A stretch of DNA of 64,000 nucleotides from an uncultured Alphaproteobacteria bacterium (GCA_938091085.1 CALKOC010000008.1:1-64000), one strand, 5' to 3'; shown: positions 28,310-38,158, numbered from the stretch's first letter. Translations and numbers: made by a program. The notes: a model not told the origin generated them from the sequence alone.

Positions 28310-29681
28310 CGAAAAAGCTAACGCCGTTAATTACGCCCATACTCTGCTGGCGGGTTTAAACCTGCCTCCCCTATCTGACTCAACCTTCCTGGATATACAT
28401 CCCGCAATAAATAATGTGCGTTCGGGTGTGCAAGGCTTTCCTCAAGGTAAAAACAAAATAATTCCGGTAGCTCTTGCAAATTATGCAGATGGGGCGCTCC
28501 TCGCCCTGAAAAGCATCGCACGTAACCACACGGTAAAAAACAATCTACCCGAAAGTGGCGCAAGTCTTCTCGGGGAACGTATGGCGTTATTTAACACCCA
28601 AACAGGACAGACCGTATCAGCCGGAGGAAGTTGTCATTTACTTAAATCTAGAGACGGATATTTGGCCATCAATCTAGCGCGAGATGAAGACACTGACCTG
28701 CTTCCGGCACTTACCAATGGAAAAGTTTCGGCACCCACCGACAAAAAAATGTTGGAAAATATATTTAAGGAATTCTGCATTGAAGACCTTATTCCCCGTG
28801 GTCGAGACCTAGGTCTCGCAATCGCACCTGTTACGCTTCCCGATTACAACTCATTTGATAATTGGGTTGACGTTTCATGCTCCTCACCCTCACAGCGCCC
28901 CTCAACATCGACATCCCCCCTTGTGGTTGATCTCTCATCATTATGGGCAGGCCCATTAACGGGCAGTCTGCTGGCTTCTTTGGGCGCAGAAGTTATCAAA
29001 GTTGAGTCGCGTACACGTTTGGATGGCGCGCGCCGAAATGAAAACGACCCTGCGGGTGAAAGAGAATTTTATAATCTAATGAATGGTGGCAAAAAATCAT
29101 TCACATGCGATTTCACAACTCAGAAAGGGCGACAACAACTTCTCAAGCTTATTGAGTGTGCAGATATTGTGATTGAGTCCTCTCGACCTCGCGCACTCCG
29201 CCAGCTTGGTATTCACGCCGAGAAGCTGGTTGCGGAAAAACCCGGCAAAGTCTGGCTGTCTTTAACGGCTTATGGTCGCGGGGCAGCGACAGAAAATATA
29301 ATCGGCTTTGGCGATGATATCGGGGTCGCTGCCGGATTATCGGCGTTAATGGAAATCATACATGGGCATCCTCTATTTGTTGGTGACGCGATTGCAGACC
29401 CGCTGGGAGGGTTGCACGGCGCACTGGCTGCTTGGTCTTGCTGGATAAACGGCGGTGGCCTAATCAACCTCGCTCTTTATAAAGTTCTCGGCTTTGCTTT
29501 GTCCCAGGACCCATTGTTAAGAGACTTTAATAAAAATGACTTAATCCGTCGAACCTCCGATTGGGCAAATGAGATAAACATGTCAGGAGAGAATCCGTAT
29601 CCTATTAGGAAGGCCTCAAAACCTGCTCCCTTGCCCGGACAGCATAATGAAGAAGTTTTAAGGAAGCTGGATGCTCTTTAA
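28293..29681 (+). CDS. family III CoA-transferase with atypical domain order
   Basis: VVDLSSLWAGPLTGSLLASLGAEVIKVES; GDAIADPLGGLHGALAAW. Confidence 0.85.
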   Translation: MSFQHNEKANAVNYAHTLLAGLNLPPLSDSTFLDIHPAINNVRSGVQGFPQGKNKIIPVALANYADGALLALKSIARNHTVKNNLPESGASLLGERMALFNTQTGQTVSAGGSCHLLKSRDGYLAINLARDEDTDLLPALTNGKVSAPTDKKMLENIFKEFCIEDLIPRGRDLGLAIAPVTLPDYNSFDNWVDVSCSSPSQRPSTSTSPLVVDLSSLWAGPLTGSLLASLGAEVIKVESRTRLDGARRNENDPAGEREFYNLMNGGKKSFTCDFTTQKGRQQLLKLIECADIVIESSRPRALRQLGIHAEKLVAEKPGKVWLSLTAYGRGAATENIIGFGDDIGVAAGLSALMEIIHGHPLFVGDAIADPLGGLHGALAAWSCWINGGGLINLALYKVLGFALSQDPLLRDFNKNDLIRRTSDWANEINMSGENPYPIRKASKPAPLPGQHNEEVLRKLDAL

Positions 29682-31041
29682 AAAAGTTGATTTGGAAAAC
29701 AGTGTTCAAGATGTTCGAATTCGGGACGACCGGGTTTTGGATGTTGCTGTTGAGTTGGTTGCAGAAGAAGGAGAGAAAGTCATTCATGCCAATGGTGGCG
29801 CACTTCTACCCGGCCTTCACGACCATCACATTCACATGAACGCGACTGCAGCATCATTGCATTCACTCAAGTGTGGTCCACCTGACATATCATCCGAGGA
29901 AGAGCTTGCCGCCGCGCTCCAGATAGCCGCCGCCGAGCGTCCCCAAACATGGGTGCGGGGTATTGGCTATTACCCTTTCAAAGGCAATGAAGAGAACAAT
30001 ATTATTGACCGCGACTGGCTAGACAAAAACGGGCCGGACTGTCCGGTACGCATACAACATCGAAGTGGACGCCTATGGATTTTCAACACAAAAGGGCTAA
30101 ACGCGATCAACAGCACAGGCACATCACTTGGTGAAGATATCCTCAGTACAGGTCATATTTATGATGCAGATGCATCTGTATATGAGGCGCTGGCGCCTGA
30201 CCCGCAAAACCTTTCTGACCTGATTAACCTTCTCCTTAGTTATGGTATTACAGGTGTGACGGAAGTGACACCACGCAACTCACCTGAAGATTTTTTGAAT
30301 TATTTAAAACATACCGCGCCTTTAAAAATGGCCGTTATGGGCCGCCCAACGCTTATAGATGTGATAGATAAATCCACTGCCAGAGTTAGTGTTGGGCATG
30401 TTAAGTTGCATTATCACGATCATGACTTGCCCTCACTAGAGACGCTTACCCAAGAAATTGAAGAGGCTCATGCTCAAGGACGCGGGGTCGCTTCACATTG
30501 CGTCACACATGCTGAACTGTTGCTGACACTTTCAGCAATTGAAGCTGCAGGTCCAAGCGAAAAAGACAGAATTGAACACGCAGCCATCGTTACACAAGAT
30601 GCGCTGGATTGGATAAAGCAACTTAATATCGGCGTCGTTACACAACCCAATTTTATTGTCGCGCGCGAACAAGCTTATCGACAAGATATTGAAAGAGATA
30701 TGCATGCTAATCTTTGGCGGCTGGGCAGTTTTCGAAAAAAAGAAATTCCACTTGCTGCCGGAAGTGACGCCCCCTTTGGTAGCTTTAATCCATGGCAGGC
30801 AATCCATGCTGCCATTCGCCGTCCTGCCATATTTGATGACGAAGAGACGTTATCACCTGAAGATGCGCTAAAGCTCTATACGACAGAAGCCACAAATATG
30901 CGGATACAAAGAAATATCAAAAAGGGGGCTGTGGCTGATTTGTGTTTGATGCACCAAAGCAGAAGCGCGCTTTTTAAAGATCCCAAAAATGCAAAAGTGC
31001 ATATGACCTTAATTGACGGCAAGGTTGTTTATAAATCATGA
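29671..31041 (+). CDS. amidohydrolase family protein
   Basis: GALLPGLHDHHIHMN HxH motif; LAAGSDAPFGSFNPW. Confidence 0.85.
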   Translation: MLFKKVDLENSVQDVRIRDDRVLDVAVELVAEEGEKVIHANGGALLPGLHDHHIHMNATAASLHSLKCGPPDISSEEELAAALQIAAAERPQTWVRGIGYYPFKGNEENNIIDRDWLDKNGPDCPVRIQHRSGRLWIFNTKGLNAINSTGTSLGEDILSTGHIYDADASVYEALAPDPQNLSDLINLLLSYGITGVTEVTPRNSPEDFLNYLKHTAPLKMAVMGRPTLIDVIDKSTARVSVGHVKLHYHDHDLPSLETLTQEIEEAHAQGRGVASHCVTHAELLLTLSAIEAAGPSEKDRIEHAAIVTQDALDWIKQLNIGVVTQPNFIVAREQAYRQDIERDMHANLWRLGSFRKKEIPLAAGSDAPFGSFNPWQAIHAAIRRPAIFDDEETLSPEDALKLYTTEATNMRIQRNIKKGAVADLCLMHQSRSALFKDPKNAKVHMTLIDGKVVYKS

Positions 31042-31095
31042 GCTCGCATGCTCAGTTTGAGTCTCTGTCCCGAAGAGTCTCCATCTCTTAAGATT

Positions 31096-32094
31096 CTATG
31101 CCCGTGTTTCAATCTTATCAAAAAGTCCCCATGCACAAGCAGTTTCTGCCTTGATACGTTTCCCCGTTAAAGCCATATAGGCAGTTTTATGACGTCCAAT
31201 CCGGCGCGACACACTCACTGTCCCGCCCGCACCAGGAATAAGCCCCATCGTAATCTCAGGTAATTGTATCCAGGCTTTTGGATGTGCCGAAACCTCGTGG
31301 GCAAACGCAGCAAGTTCCAGACCTGCACCAATCGCCGGCCCATTGAGATATGCCTCAACATGTACTGGTTTATCCCGCCATACCAATCGCGCCAGTAAAC
31401 GCCCCGGAAGACGGATGCTACGAATCCAGTGGGCAGTAGCAGGGTCAGCAACAAGCCCGAATTCTGATAATGCGCCACCAATCGAGAAGCTTTTGCCCGA
31501 AGCAGATATTGACAGCGTTTCAATCGCCTCATCCAGCAGAGCAAGTTCAAAGGCCTCACATAAAGCATCACGCAACGTGATATCTATTTCGTTATGACTG
31601 TCAGGGGCGTTCAGGCTCAAAATGAGATGCTGTGCGTCCCGTGTTATCAAAAGCGGCTCTTGCGCTGCTTTTCTATCTGGCGGCGTTTCTCTATTTGCTA
31701 ACCAACTCTTGAACTCGACCCCGCCTTGTAAAAGCCCATAGGCAAAACTCTCAGCAGTTAATGCCGCCTCAAAATCCAAATTCTCTATTAATCGTAAATG
31801 TTGTGTCAGCACCAGAGAAGCAATAGGGAATTCCGTCAGGTTTTGAGCAATATAATCGGCATCTGATGGTGTATCCACCACGACATCGGCAGCATATAAT
31901 AAGCGGTCTGAGCGTTGCTTATTGTTAAATATAACGCAGACTACACATGGCAGTTCTGCAAGCCAGTGCGCCAGTTCAGCAGATATATCATTATCATCAG
32001 CTTCTAATATCAAATAAGGGTGCGAACTCTGGGGGCCAAAAAAATCACTACCTACACCGGAATCAAACAACTGCCCGATATCTTCAAGCTTCAT
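31096..32094 (-). CDS. enoyl-CoA hydratase/isomerase family protein
   Basis: AYLNGPAIGAGLELAAFAHEVSAHPKAWIQLPEITMGLIPGAGGTVSVSRRIG; start uncertain (32094 or 32148). Confidence 0.8.
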   Translation of the reverse strand: MKLEDIGQLFDSGVGSDFFGPQSSHPYLILEADDNDISAELAHWLAELPCVVCVIFNNKQRSDRLLYAADVVVDTPSDADYIAQNLTEFPIASLVLTQHLRLIENLDFEAALTAESFAYGLLQGGVEFKSWLANRETPPDRKAAQEPLLITRDAQHLILSLNAPDSHNEIDITLRDALCEAFELALLDEAIETLSISASGKSFSIGGALSEFGLVADPATAHWIRSIRLPGRLLARLVWRDKPVHVEAYLNGPAIGAGLELAAFAHEVSAHPKAWIQLPEITMGLIPGAGGTVSVSRRIGRHKTAYMALTGKRIKAETACAWGLFDKIETRA

Positions 32095-32206
32095 GATATT
32101 GGTTTTTAAAACTGAAATGACTGCCCCCTCATGTAAACATATCAACACTGTTCTGTTTTAATTTGGCATGTTTTTATTTGACAGAAAGATTTAATTCAAT
32201 GAATAT

Positions 32207-32221
32207 TCGAATTAGGTTCGA
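32207..32221. promoter_or_regulatory. putative operator box TCGAA-TTAGG-TTCGA(AAA) upstream of tetR
   Basis: Perfect 5-bp arms; 25 nt before the tetR start codon. Confidence 0.55.
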
Positions 32222-32245
32222 AAATTAAACAGGCGAAACATATAT

Positions 32246-32971
32246 ATGTCAGCTCTGGAAACAATTAAATCAAGTTCTGTTGGCCGTCCCCGGATTCTGA
32301 CCAAAGAATTGATTTTGAAAACTGCGGTTAAACTTGGGCTTGAAAACCTTACCCTCAAGGAGCTGGCAAACGAGTTGAATGTCGGCACAACCACATTTTA
32401 CCAATATTTTGAGAGTCGGTCGGAACTTATTGAGGCGGCGGCAGTTTATACTCTGTCTGATATACCGCTACCACAAGACCCTTCGCTTAGCTGGCATGAA
32501 TATGCTTTTGAGTTTTTTGAAACTATCGTGGGTATACTGTCAGAAAATATTACCTATCTGCAAAGCAGCCAGCATAATGGCTACGGTCAGAATGTCGTTT
32601 TTGAACTTACCGAAATTTTTCTACAAGCCATGGCAGATAAAGGACTGTCACCTTCACAAGGGTTGAAAGTTTTTCAAGCTGTCTCCAATGTGTCAATTGC
32701 GGCCTCTATCCAAGAATGGCGTCAACAAGGTCTTTACGGAAATTCAACAAATGTTTATGAGGCAGTTCAAAGCGCTTTTAAGGGGATTGAGCCGGGTAAA
32801 CTTCCTAATCTAGAAATCGTCCTTGAGGATTATGCCAGTCCTGCGAGAGTGCATACAAACATATTATTGCAAACATATTTTGAGGCAATTGCATCTGAGA
32901 GAGGTGAAAAGATTGCCAATACCAGAGGTTCAACTGCAACCAGCAGCAACACAAATAATGGACAAATGTGA
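32246..32971 (+). CDS. TetR family transcriptional regulator
   Basis: KELILKTAVKLGLENLTLKELANELNVGTTTFYQYFESRSELIEAAA HTH. Confidence 0.88.
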   Translation: MSALETIKSSSVGRPRILTKELILKTAVKLGLENLTLKELANELNVGTTTFYQYFESRSELIEAAAVYTLSDIPLPQDPSLSWHEYAFEFFETIVGILSENITYLQSSQHNGYGQNVVFELTEIFLQAMADKGLSPSQGLKVFQAVSNVSIAASIQEWRQQGLYGNSTNVYEAVQSAFKGIEPGKLPNLEIVLEDYASPARVHTNILLQTYFEAIASERGEKIANTRGSTATSSNTNNGQM

Positions 32972-33007
32972 TTATACGAATGCCTAAAATATGAATTTAA
33001 ACGAAGA

Positions 33008-33025
33008 CCGGTGTCGCGATACCGG
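33008..33025. promoter_or_regulatory. 18-bp near-perfect palindrome CCGGTGTCGCGATACCGG upstream of P450
   Basis: 8 of 9 pairs symmetric. Confidence 0.4.
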
Positions 33026-33085
33026 ATGTAATTTTTTCAAAGACCTTTAGAGGTTATTTATTTAAGACGAAGTGGAGAAGTGAAT

Positions 33086-34474
33086 ATGTCAGCAGCGGAA
33101 GAAATTAAAACATATAAGAATATCCCCGATGTCGATGGGATACCATTTCTGGGTAATACCCTGGAGATGGCAAAAGATCCGGCAGCGTTATTCCTGAGAG
33201 CCTATAGAGACTATGGCCCGGTCTATCGTGTGAATGTTTTTGGTCGAAAACAGATTGTGATTGCAGGCAGAGAAGCAGCGCTGTTTATGTCCACCAAAAA
33301 TGGACGTGAAAGTCTAAGGTCGCGTGAATTTTGGGAGCCAATGAGAGAGTTCTATGGTGCTTCTAAAATGCTTACCCGTGAGGATGGTGAACTTCATCAA
33401 AGACTTCGGGGCGTGATGCGGGACGGCTTCTCTAGAGAGGCTGTACGCGGCAGATATCATGAACTTTCCGCTACGATTGACGACTCTATTTCAAATAAAT
33501 GGCAAAGCGGAAAAGATGTCCCTGTCGTTGAAGCTTTCCAGTATATGATTGTGCAAGAACTCGGCGAAATCCTAACAGGGTCAGCGCCACTAGAATATGT
33601 TCGCGATATACGGGTTAACATTCTTTATCTTTTGAATGTTCTAGTTACGCAAGTCAGACCAAAGTTCTTCTTGGGGCTACCTGAATTTAAGAAAGCCAAT
33701 AAGCGCGTTGAAGAGCTTAGCCGCGATATGATTATCGAATTCAAAGAGCATGCTGAAAACGGCACATTACCTAACAACCTTCTGGGTGACATAATGCGTG
33801 CGCATATTGAGCATCCTGATCTTGTGCCTGAAACAGATTTGTCTCTGCTTCTGACCGGCCCTTACGTTGCTGGACTGGATACAGTGGCCAATACGCTTGC
33901 GGCTTGTGTTTATGGCATCTTGAGAACACCTGGAGTGTTAGAGCGTGTGCAAAAAGAAGCAGATGCCCTGATGTCCAAGAAAACCGTCAAGGAAGACGAT
34001 ATACGTGAATTGGTTGTGATTGGTGGGTGTCTTCGCGAAGCTATGCGGATGTGGCCGATTGCTGTTGCCCAGATGAGAACTGCAACTAAAGACTTCGAAT
34101 TTGAAGGTTATCTCATTCCTGAAAATGAGAAGCTTTATATTGGCACGAGCGTATCTCATTTTATGCATGAATATTTTCCGGATCCTGGTCAATTTGATCC
34201 AGATAGATATTTGGATGAAAATGCTCAGCATATGCAACCCGGTGTGTATTCACCATTCGGCAGAGGCCCACATACATGTCTCGGGCAGAATCTGGCAGAG
34301 GTTCTAATGGGCATGACTATTGCGCGTCTGTTCCACCGTCTTGATATGACATTGGAGAGTGAGGACTACATTCTCAAAACCAAATCATTCCCGACACCGG
34401 GTCCAGCAATGGACTTCAAGGTCAAAATAAAAGGCGAAAGAATGCCGGCTGATAAGCTGATACCTGAAGCCTAG
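33086..34474 (+). CDS. cytochrome P450
   Basis: I-helix GPYVAGLDTVANT, ExxR LREAMRMWP, heme loop FGRGPHTCLGQ. Confidence 0.95.
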   Translation: MSAAEEIKTYKNIPDVDGIPFLGNTLEMAKDPAALFLRAYRDYGPVYRVNVFGRKQIVIAGREAALFMSTKNGRESLRSREFWEPMREFYGASKMLTREDGELHQRLRGVMRDGFSREAVRGRYHELSATIDDSISNKWQSGKDVPVVEAFQYMIVQELGEILTGSAPLEYVRDIRVNILYLLNVLVTQVRPKFFLGLPEFKKANKRVEELSRDMIIEFKEHAENGTLPNNLLGDIMRAHIEHPDLVPETDLSLLLTGPYVAGLDTVANTLAACVYGILRTPGVLERVQKEADALMSKKTVKEDDIRELVVIGGCLREAMRMWPIAVAQMRTATKDFEFEGYLIPENEKLYIGTSVSHFMHEYFPDPGQFDPDRYLDENAQHMQPGVYSPFGRGPHTCLGQNLAEVLMGMTIARLFHRLDMTLESEDYILKTKSFPTPGPAMDFKVKIKGERMPADKLIPEA

Positions 34475-34493
34475 ACTGAATTATATTCTAAGC

Positions 34494-34523
34494 AAAAGGG
34501 CGGCAATTTTGCCGCCCTTTTTT
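34494..34523. terminator. Bidirectional Rho-independent terminator between convergent P450 and SDR
   Basis: AAAGGGCGGCAATTTTGCCGCCCTTTTTT. Confidence 0.9.
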
Positions 34524-34544
34524 ATTCTATTATTTTTATACCCG

Positions 34545-35309
34545 TTAGAACTGGTCGGGTCTGACAACAGCATCTGTTCCACCATCTACATAAAGCACAC
34601 TGCCATGCATGAAAGAGAACGCATCGCTGACCATCATCACGATGATATTTGCAATTTCATCAACATTTGCCGTTCTGCTTAGTGGCACAGGAATATTTTC
34701 CAAAGCACCCTTTAAATCGGGGTTATCACGCACACCCTGAAGCATAGGGGTTTCTGTCATGCCTGGAGCAATCGCATTAAGACGAACACCTGCAGTCCCC
34801 CATTCATGCGCCCGTCGGCGAACGGCGCGCGCAACTGCATGTTTTGAGAGCCCATAAGTTGCGGCAGAAGGCATATCACCTACAACATCAATTGCAGCCT
34901 GTTCATCATGAGCAAGCAAAGCTTTTACCAGCTCATTTTCAGGGTCAACACCCATTTGAGCAGAATTGGAACTTAGTGCCAAAGCTGCAGCACCAGCGCG
35001 TCCTTTCATAGCCGGGAAGAAACCGTCTAGGAGCTCTACAGTGCCGAAATAATTTACAATCATCACCATCTTACCATCGGCCAGATGCCCGCCCATACCA
35101 GCAGCAGTAATCAGGATATCAATTTCCGAGCCCGTTTTTTCTAATGTGTCAGCAATTGCCTTCTGGCGACCTTCTGATGTTGATAAATCAGCAATGATAT
35201 CTGCATCACGCAAATCAATACTGATAATCTCATGCCCTGAGTCAGAGAGTTTTTTAGCAACCTCCCGACCGATACCAGATGCTGATCCTGTTATGACAAT
35301 TTTAGACAT
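34545..35309 (-). CDS. SDR, 3alpha-hydroxysteroid dehydrogenase/carbonyl reductase (HsdA)-like
   Basis: IDLRDADIIADLSTSEGRQKAIADTLEKTG and C-terminal DGGTDAVVRPDQF resemble C. testosteroni 3alpha-HSD; YGLSK. Confidence 0.8.
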   Translation of the reverse strand: MSKIVITGSASGIGREVAKKLSDSGHEIISIDLRDADIIADLSTSEGRQKAIADTLEKTGSEIDILITAAGMGGHLADGKMVMIVNYFGTVELLDGFFPAMKGRAGAAALALSSNSAQMGVDPENELVKALLAHDEQAAIDVVGDMPSAATYGLSKHAVARAVRRRAHEWGTAGVRLNAIAPGMTETPMLQGVRDNPDLKGALENIPVPLSRTANVDEIANIIVMMVSDAFSFMHGSVLYVDGGTDAVVRPDQF

Positions 35310-35599
35310 TTTCATTTCCCCCCCATATTTCTGATTAACTTAAAAACTAACATAAAACAGCCTTTATGTAAGTTAGTAACTCATAGGGGATATTCAGGTA
35401 TTAGCTACAACCCTAGGTTTAGCAGGCTTCTTGAAAGATTTAGGAATTATTAAAATGAATTACACATCTTGAAATAAATAACTTGTGAATAATAATAAAT
35501 TAAGACTCATAAATGCTTTATTTGACATTATATGCATAAAATACTACGAACTGCGTAATATTTATTTTCGATTCTTGTTAAAGGACATTTATAGTCACT

Positions 35600-38158
35600 A
35601 TGTCGAACTCATTTACAAAAAAACTAACGCTTTCCGTTTCTCCTCTCGCGCTACTTATTGCTTCAGGGACACCAGAAATCAGTCACGCACAATCCGTTAA
35701 CTCAATTGATGAGATTGTTGTCACAGCTCGGAAGAAGGATGAAAGTCTTCAAGACGTTCCGGTTGCTGTATCCGCATTGGGCGAGGAAGCTCTTGATCAA
35801 CTGGGTGTCGACACCTTTGAAGATTATCTTACACAACTCCCCGGCGTGACCGCAGGTGGCTCAGGTCCAGGACAGAATACGATTTATATTCGCGGCTTGG
35901 CCTCAACCACGCCAAACCAAACAACAGCTGGTGTTGCAGGTCTCGCGCCGAACGTCTCTTTCTATCTAGATGAACAGCCTTTGGCACAGCCCGGACGTAA
36001 TCTTGACGTTTATGCCGCTGATATTCAGCGCATTGAAGTGCTTTCAGGGCCTCAAGGAACGCTTTTCGGTTCAAGTTCACAAGCAGGCGTTGTCCGCATG
36101 ATTACGAACAAGCCCGATTTTGATGGTTATTCTGCTGAAATCACCGCTCAAGGGACTTATATGTCCGAAGGTGATCCAGGCACTAAAATTGAAGGCATGG
36201 TCAACATTCCATTGAGCGACAGAACAGCAATCAGAGTCGTCGGCTATTATGATCAAAAAGGCGGTTTTATTGATAATGTCGCCGGCACGAGAAGCGCCGA
36301 ACAGGGCGCAAGATTTCGTCCATTCGGTACAATCCGTAAAAACGGCGTCGCCGTATCGGCCGATCGTACGGGTTTCCAATCCACTGTTGATTTGAGCAAT
36401 GTGAATTTTACAGTCGCCAATAATACCGCTCTGGTTGAAGATAACTTCAATGAGTCTTCCTATGCCGGTATCCGCGGGACAGTAAAGCATTTGATCAATG
36501 ATGACTGGAGCGCTTTGCTGTCTGTCACCAACCAGACCATTGAAACAGACGGCGTATTTTACGCTGACCCTGAAGTCGGTGACCTTGAAATTCAACGCTT
36601 CAACGATGAATATAGTGAAGATGAATTTACAAATGTCAGCTTGACCCTTGAAGGTCGTATTGGCGACCTAGAAGTCATCTATGCAGGTGCCTATACGGAC
36701 CGCGAAGCTGAACAAATTATTGATTACACAGACTATCTCTTTGTCGGTCAGTACCTGCCTTATTATATTTGTGATGGCACAGTTTCATATCCAGATACAG
36801 GTGATTTACCGGCCGGCAATTGTTATTCACCAAGCATGTATGTTGACTCCAAAACCGAAATGACTGTGGAGACACACGAACTGCGCTTCAACACAACTTC
36901 CGACGGCCCATTTTCAGCTACTTTTGGTGGCTTTATGAGTGAACTTGAGCTGAAAGAGTTTAATGATTTTGTTTATCCTGGTCATGTTCTAGTCGTTGAC
37001 GCTGACGGCAACGGCTTTCCGGCGCAATACCCGCTAACAAACCCTGCAGTAACCGGTCTTGTTGGCAATGCCGCACCGGGTTATTTCTCTGATCCGGGCC
37101 CCTTCCCTGCCGGTACTGTTTTCAGAAATGATATCTTACGTACAGATGAGCAGATGGGGATCTTCGGTGAGTTTAATTACGAAATTGTTCCCAATATGCT
37201 CGATATCACTCTAGGTGCACGTTATTACGACATTGAAGTGGATATGGAAGGGTCTGCGAATTCCTCCTTCGGCAACCTTGGTGCAACCGTAGATACTCAA
37301 TATGGGGGCACAAATATTTCAGCTCTCTACGGACCGAATAGACCTGCCGGTAACCCAGACACAGCGAGCGCGGACGGAACAATTTATAAAGCCACCGTTC
37401 AGTTTACGCCTGAAGACGATATCATGTATTACCTAACCTATTCGGAAGGTTTCAGAGCCGGTCTACTTAACCGCCCAGGCGGTGCTAGCGGCCCGAATAA
37501 CTACACCGTTCCCTATGCGGTAGATACTGATGAAGTTAAAAACTACGAATTTGGTTGGAAAACACTCTTGCTCGACGGGTCACTGCGTCTTAACGGGAGC
37601 ATGTTCTTTGTTGAAGTCGATGGTTTGCAAACCACAATCTTTGATACCAGTATTGTTAACCTCTTCTTCTCTGATAATGCTGCCAATGCAGAAATCAAAG
37701 GCTTAGAAGCTGATTTTGTTTATCTCACAGGCATTGACGGTTTGACCGTTGCTGGTGCTGCATCGTTTCTGGATACGGAAATCACCGAGAAAATCACACC
37801 AACTAATGATGTTGTTGTCGGTGATGAGCTTGCATTTGCACCAGGCTATCAGGGTAATCTGAGAGTACGTTACGAATGGGCAATGGGTGATGGATATATT
37901 GGTCACGTAATGCCACAAGTAACTGTCTCAGATAAGAGTTATTCTGACATTATCCAAATTAACCGCACTGAGATTGATGGCTGGGCGAGCTTTGACCTTC
38001 GGGTCGGTGTGACCGGTGAAGAGTGGTCAAGCGAGTTATTCATCGAGAATGTGACAGATGAGAGAGCCGAAATCAGTCGTGATTTTGTCTATGATACAAA
38101 TCGTGTGACCTATATGCGTCCAATGACAATTGGTCTCAAGGTCAATCGAAAATTCTAG
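35600..38158 (+). CDS. TonB-dependent receptor
   Basis: DEIVVTARKKDESLQDVPVAVSALG plug; GPQGTLFGSSSQAGVVRMITNKP; C-terminal KF. Confidence 0.93.
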   Translation: MSNSFTKKLTLSVSPLALLIASGTPEISHAQSVNSIDEIVVTARKKDESLQDVPVAVSALGEEALDQLGVDTFEDYLTQLPGVTAGGSGPGQNTIYIRGLASTTPNQTTAGVAGLAPNVSFYLDEQPLAQPGRNLDVYAADIQRIEVLSGPQGTLFGSSSQAGVVRMITNKPDFDGYSAEITAQGTYMSEGDPGTKIEGMVNIPLSDRTAIRVVGYYDQKGGFIDNVAGTRSAEQGARFRPFGTIRKNGVAVSADRTGFQSTVDLSNVNFTVANNTALVEDNFNESSYAGIRGTVKHLINDDWSALLSVTNQTIETDGVFYADPEVGDLEIQRFNDEYSEDEFTNVSLTLEGRIGDLEVIYAGAYTDREAEQIIDYTDYLFVGQYLPYYICDGTVSYPDTGDLPAGNCYSPSMYVDSKTEMTVETHELRFNTTSDGPFSATFGGFMSELELKEFNDFVYPGHVLVVDADGNGFPAQYPLTNPAVTGLVGNAAPGYFSDPGPFPAGTVFRNDILRTDEQMGIFGEFNYEIVPNMLDITLGARYYDIEVDMEGSANSSFGNLGATVDTQYGGTNISALYGPNRPAGNPDTASADGTIYKATVQFTPEDDIMYYLTYSEGFRAGLLNRPGGASGPNNYTVPYAVDTDEVKNYEFGWKTLLLDGSLRLNGSMFFVEVDGLQTTIFDTSIVNLFFSDNAANAEIKGLEADFVYLTGIDGLTVAGAASFLDTEITEKITPTNDVVVGDELAFAPGYQGNLRVRYEWAMGDGYIGHVMPQVTVSDKSYSDIIQINRTEIDGWASFDLRVGVTGEEWSSELFIENVTDERAEISRDFVYDTNRVTYMRPMTIGLKVNRKF

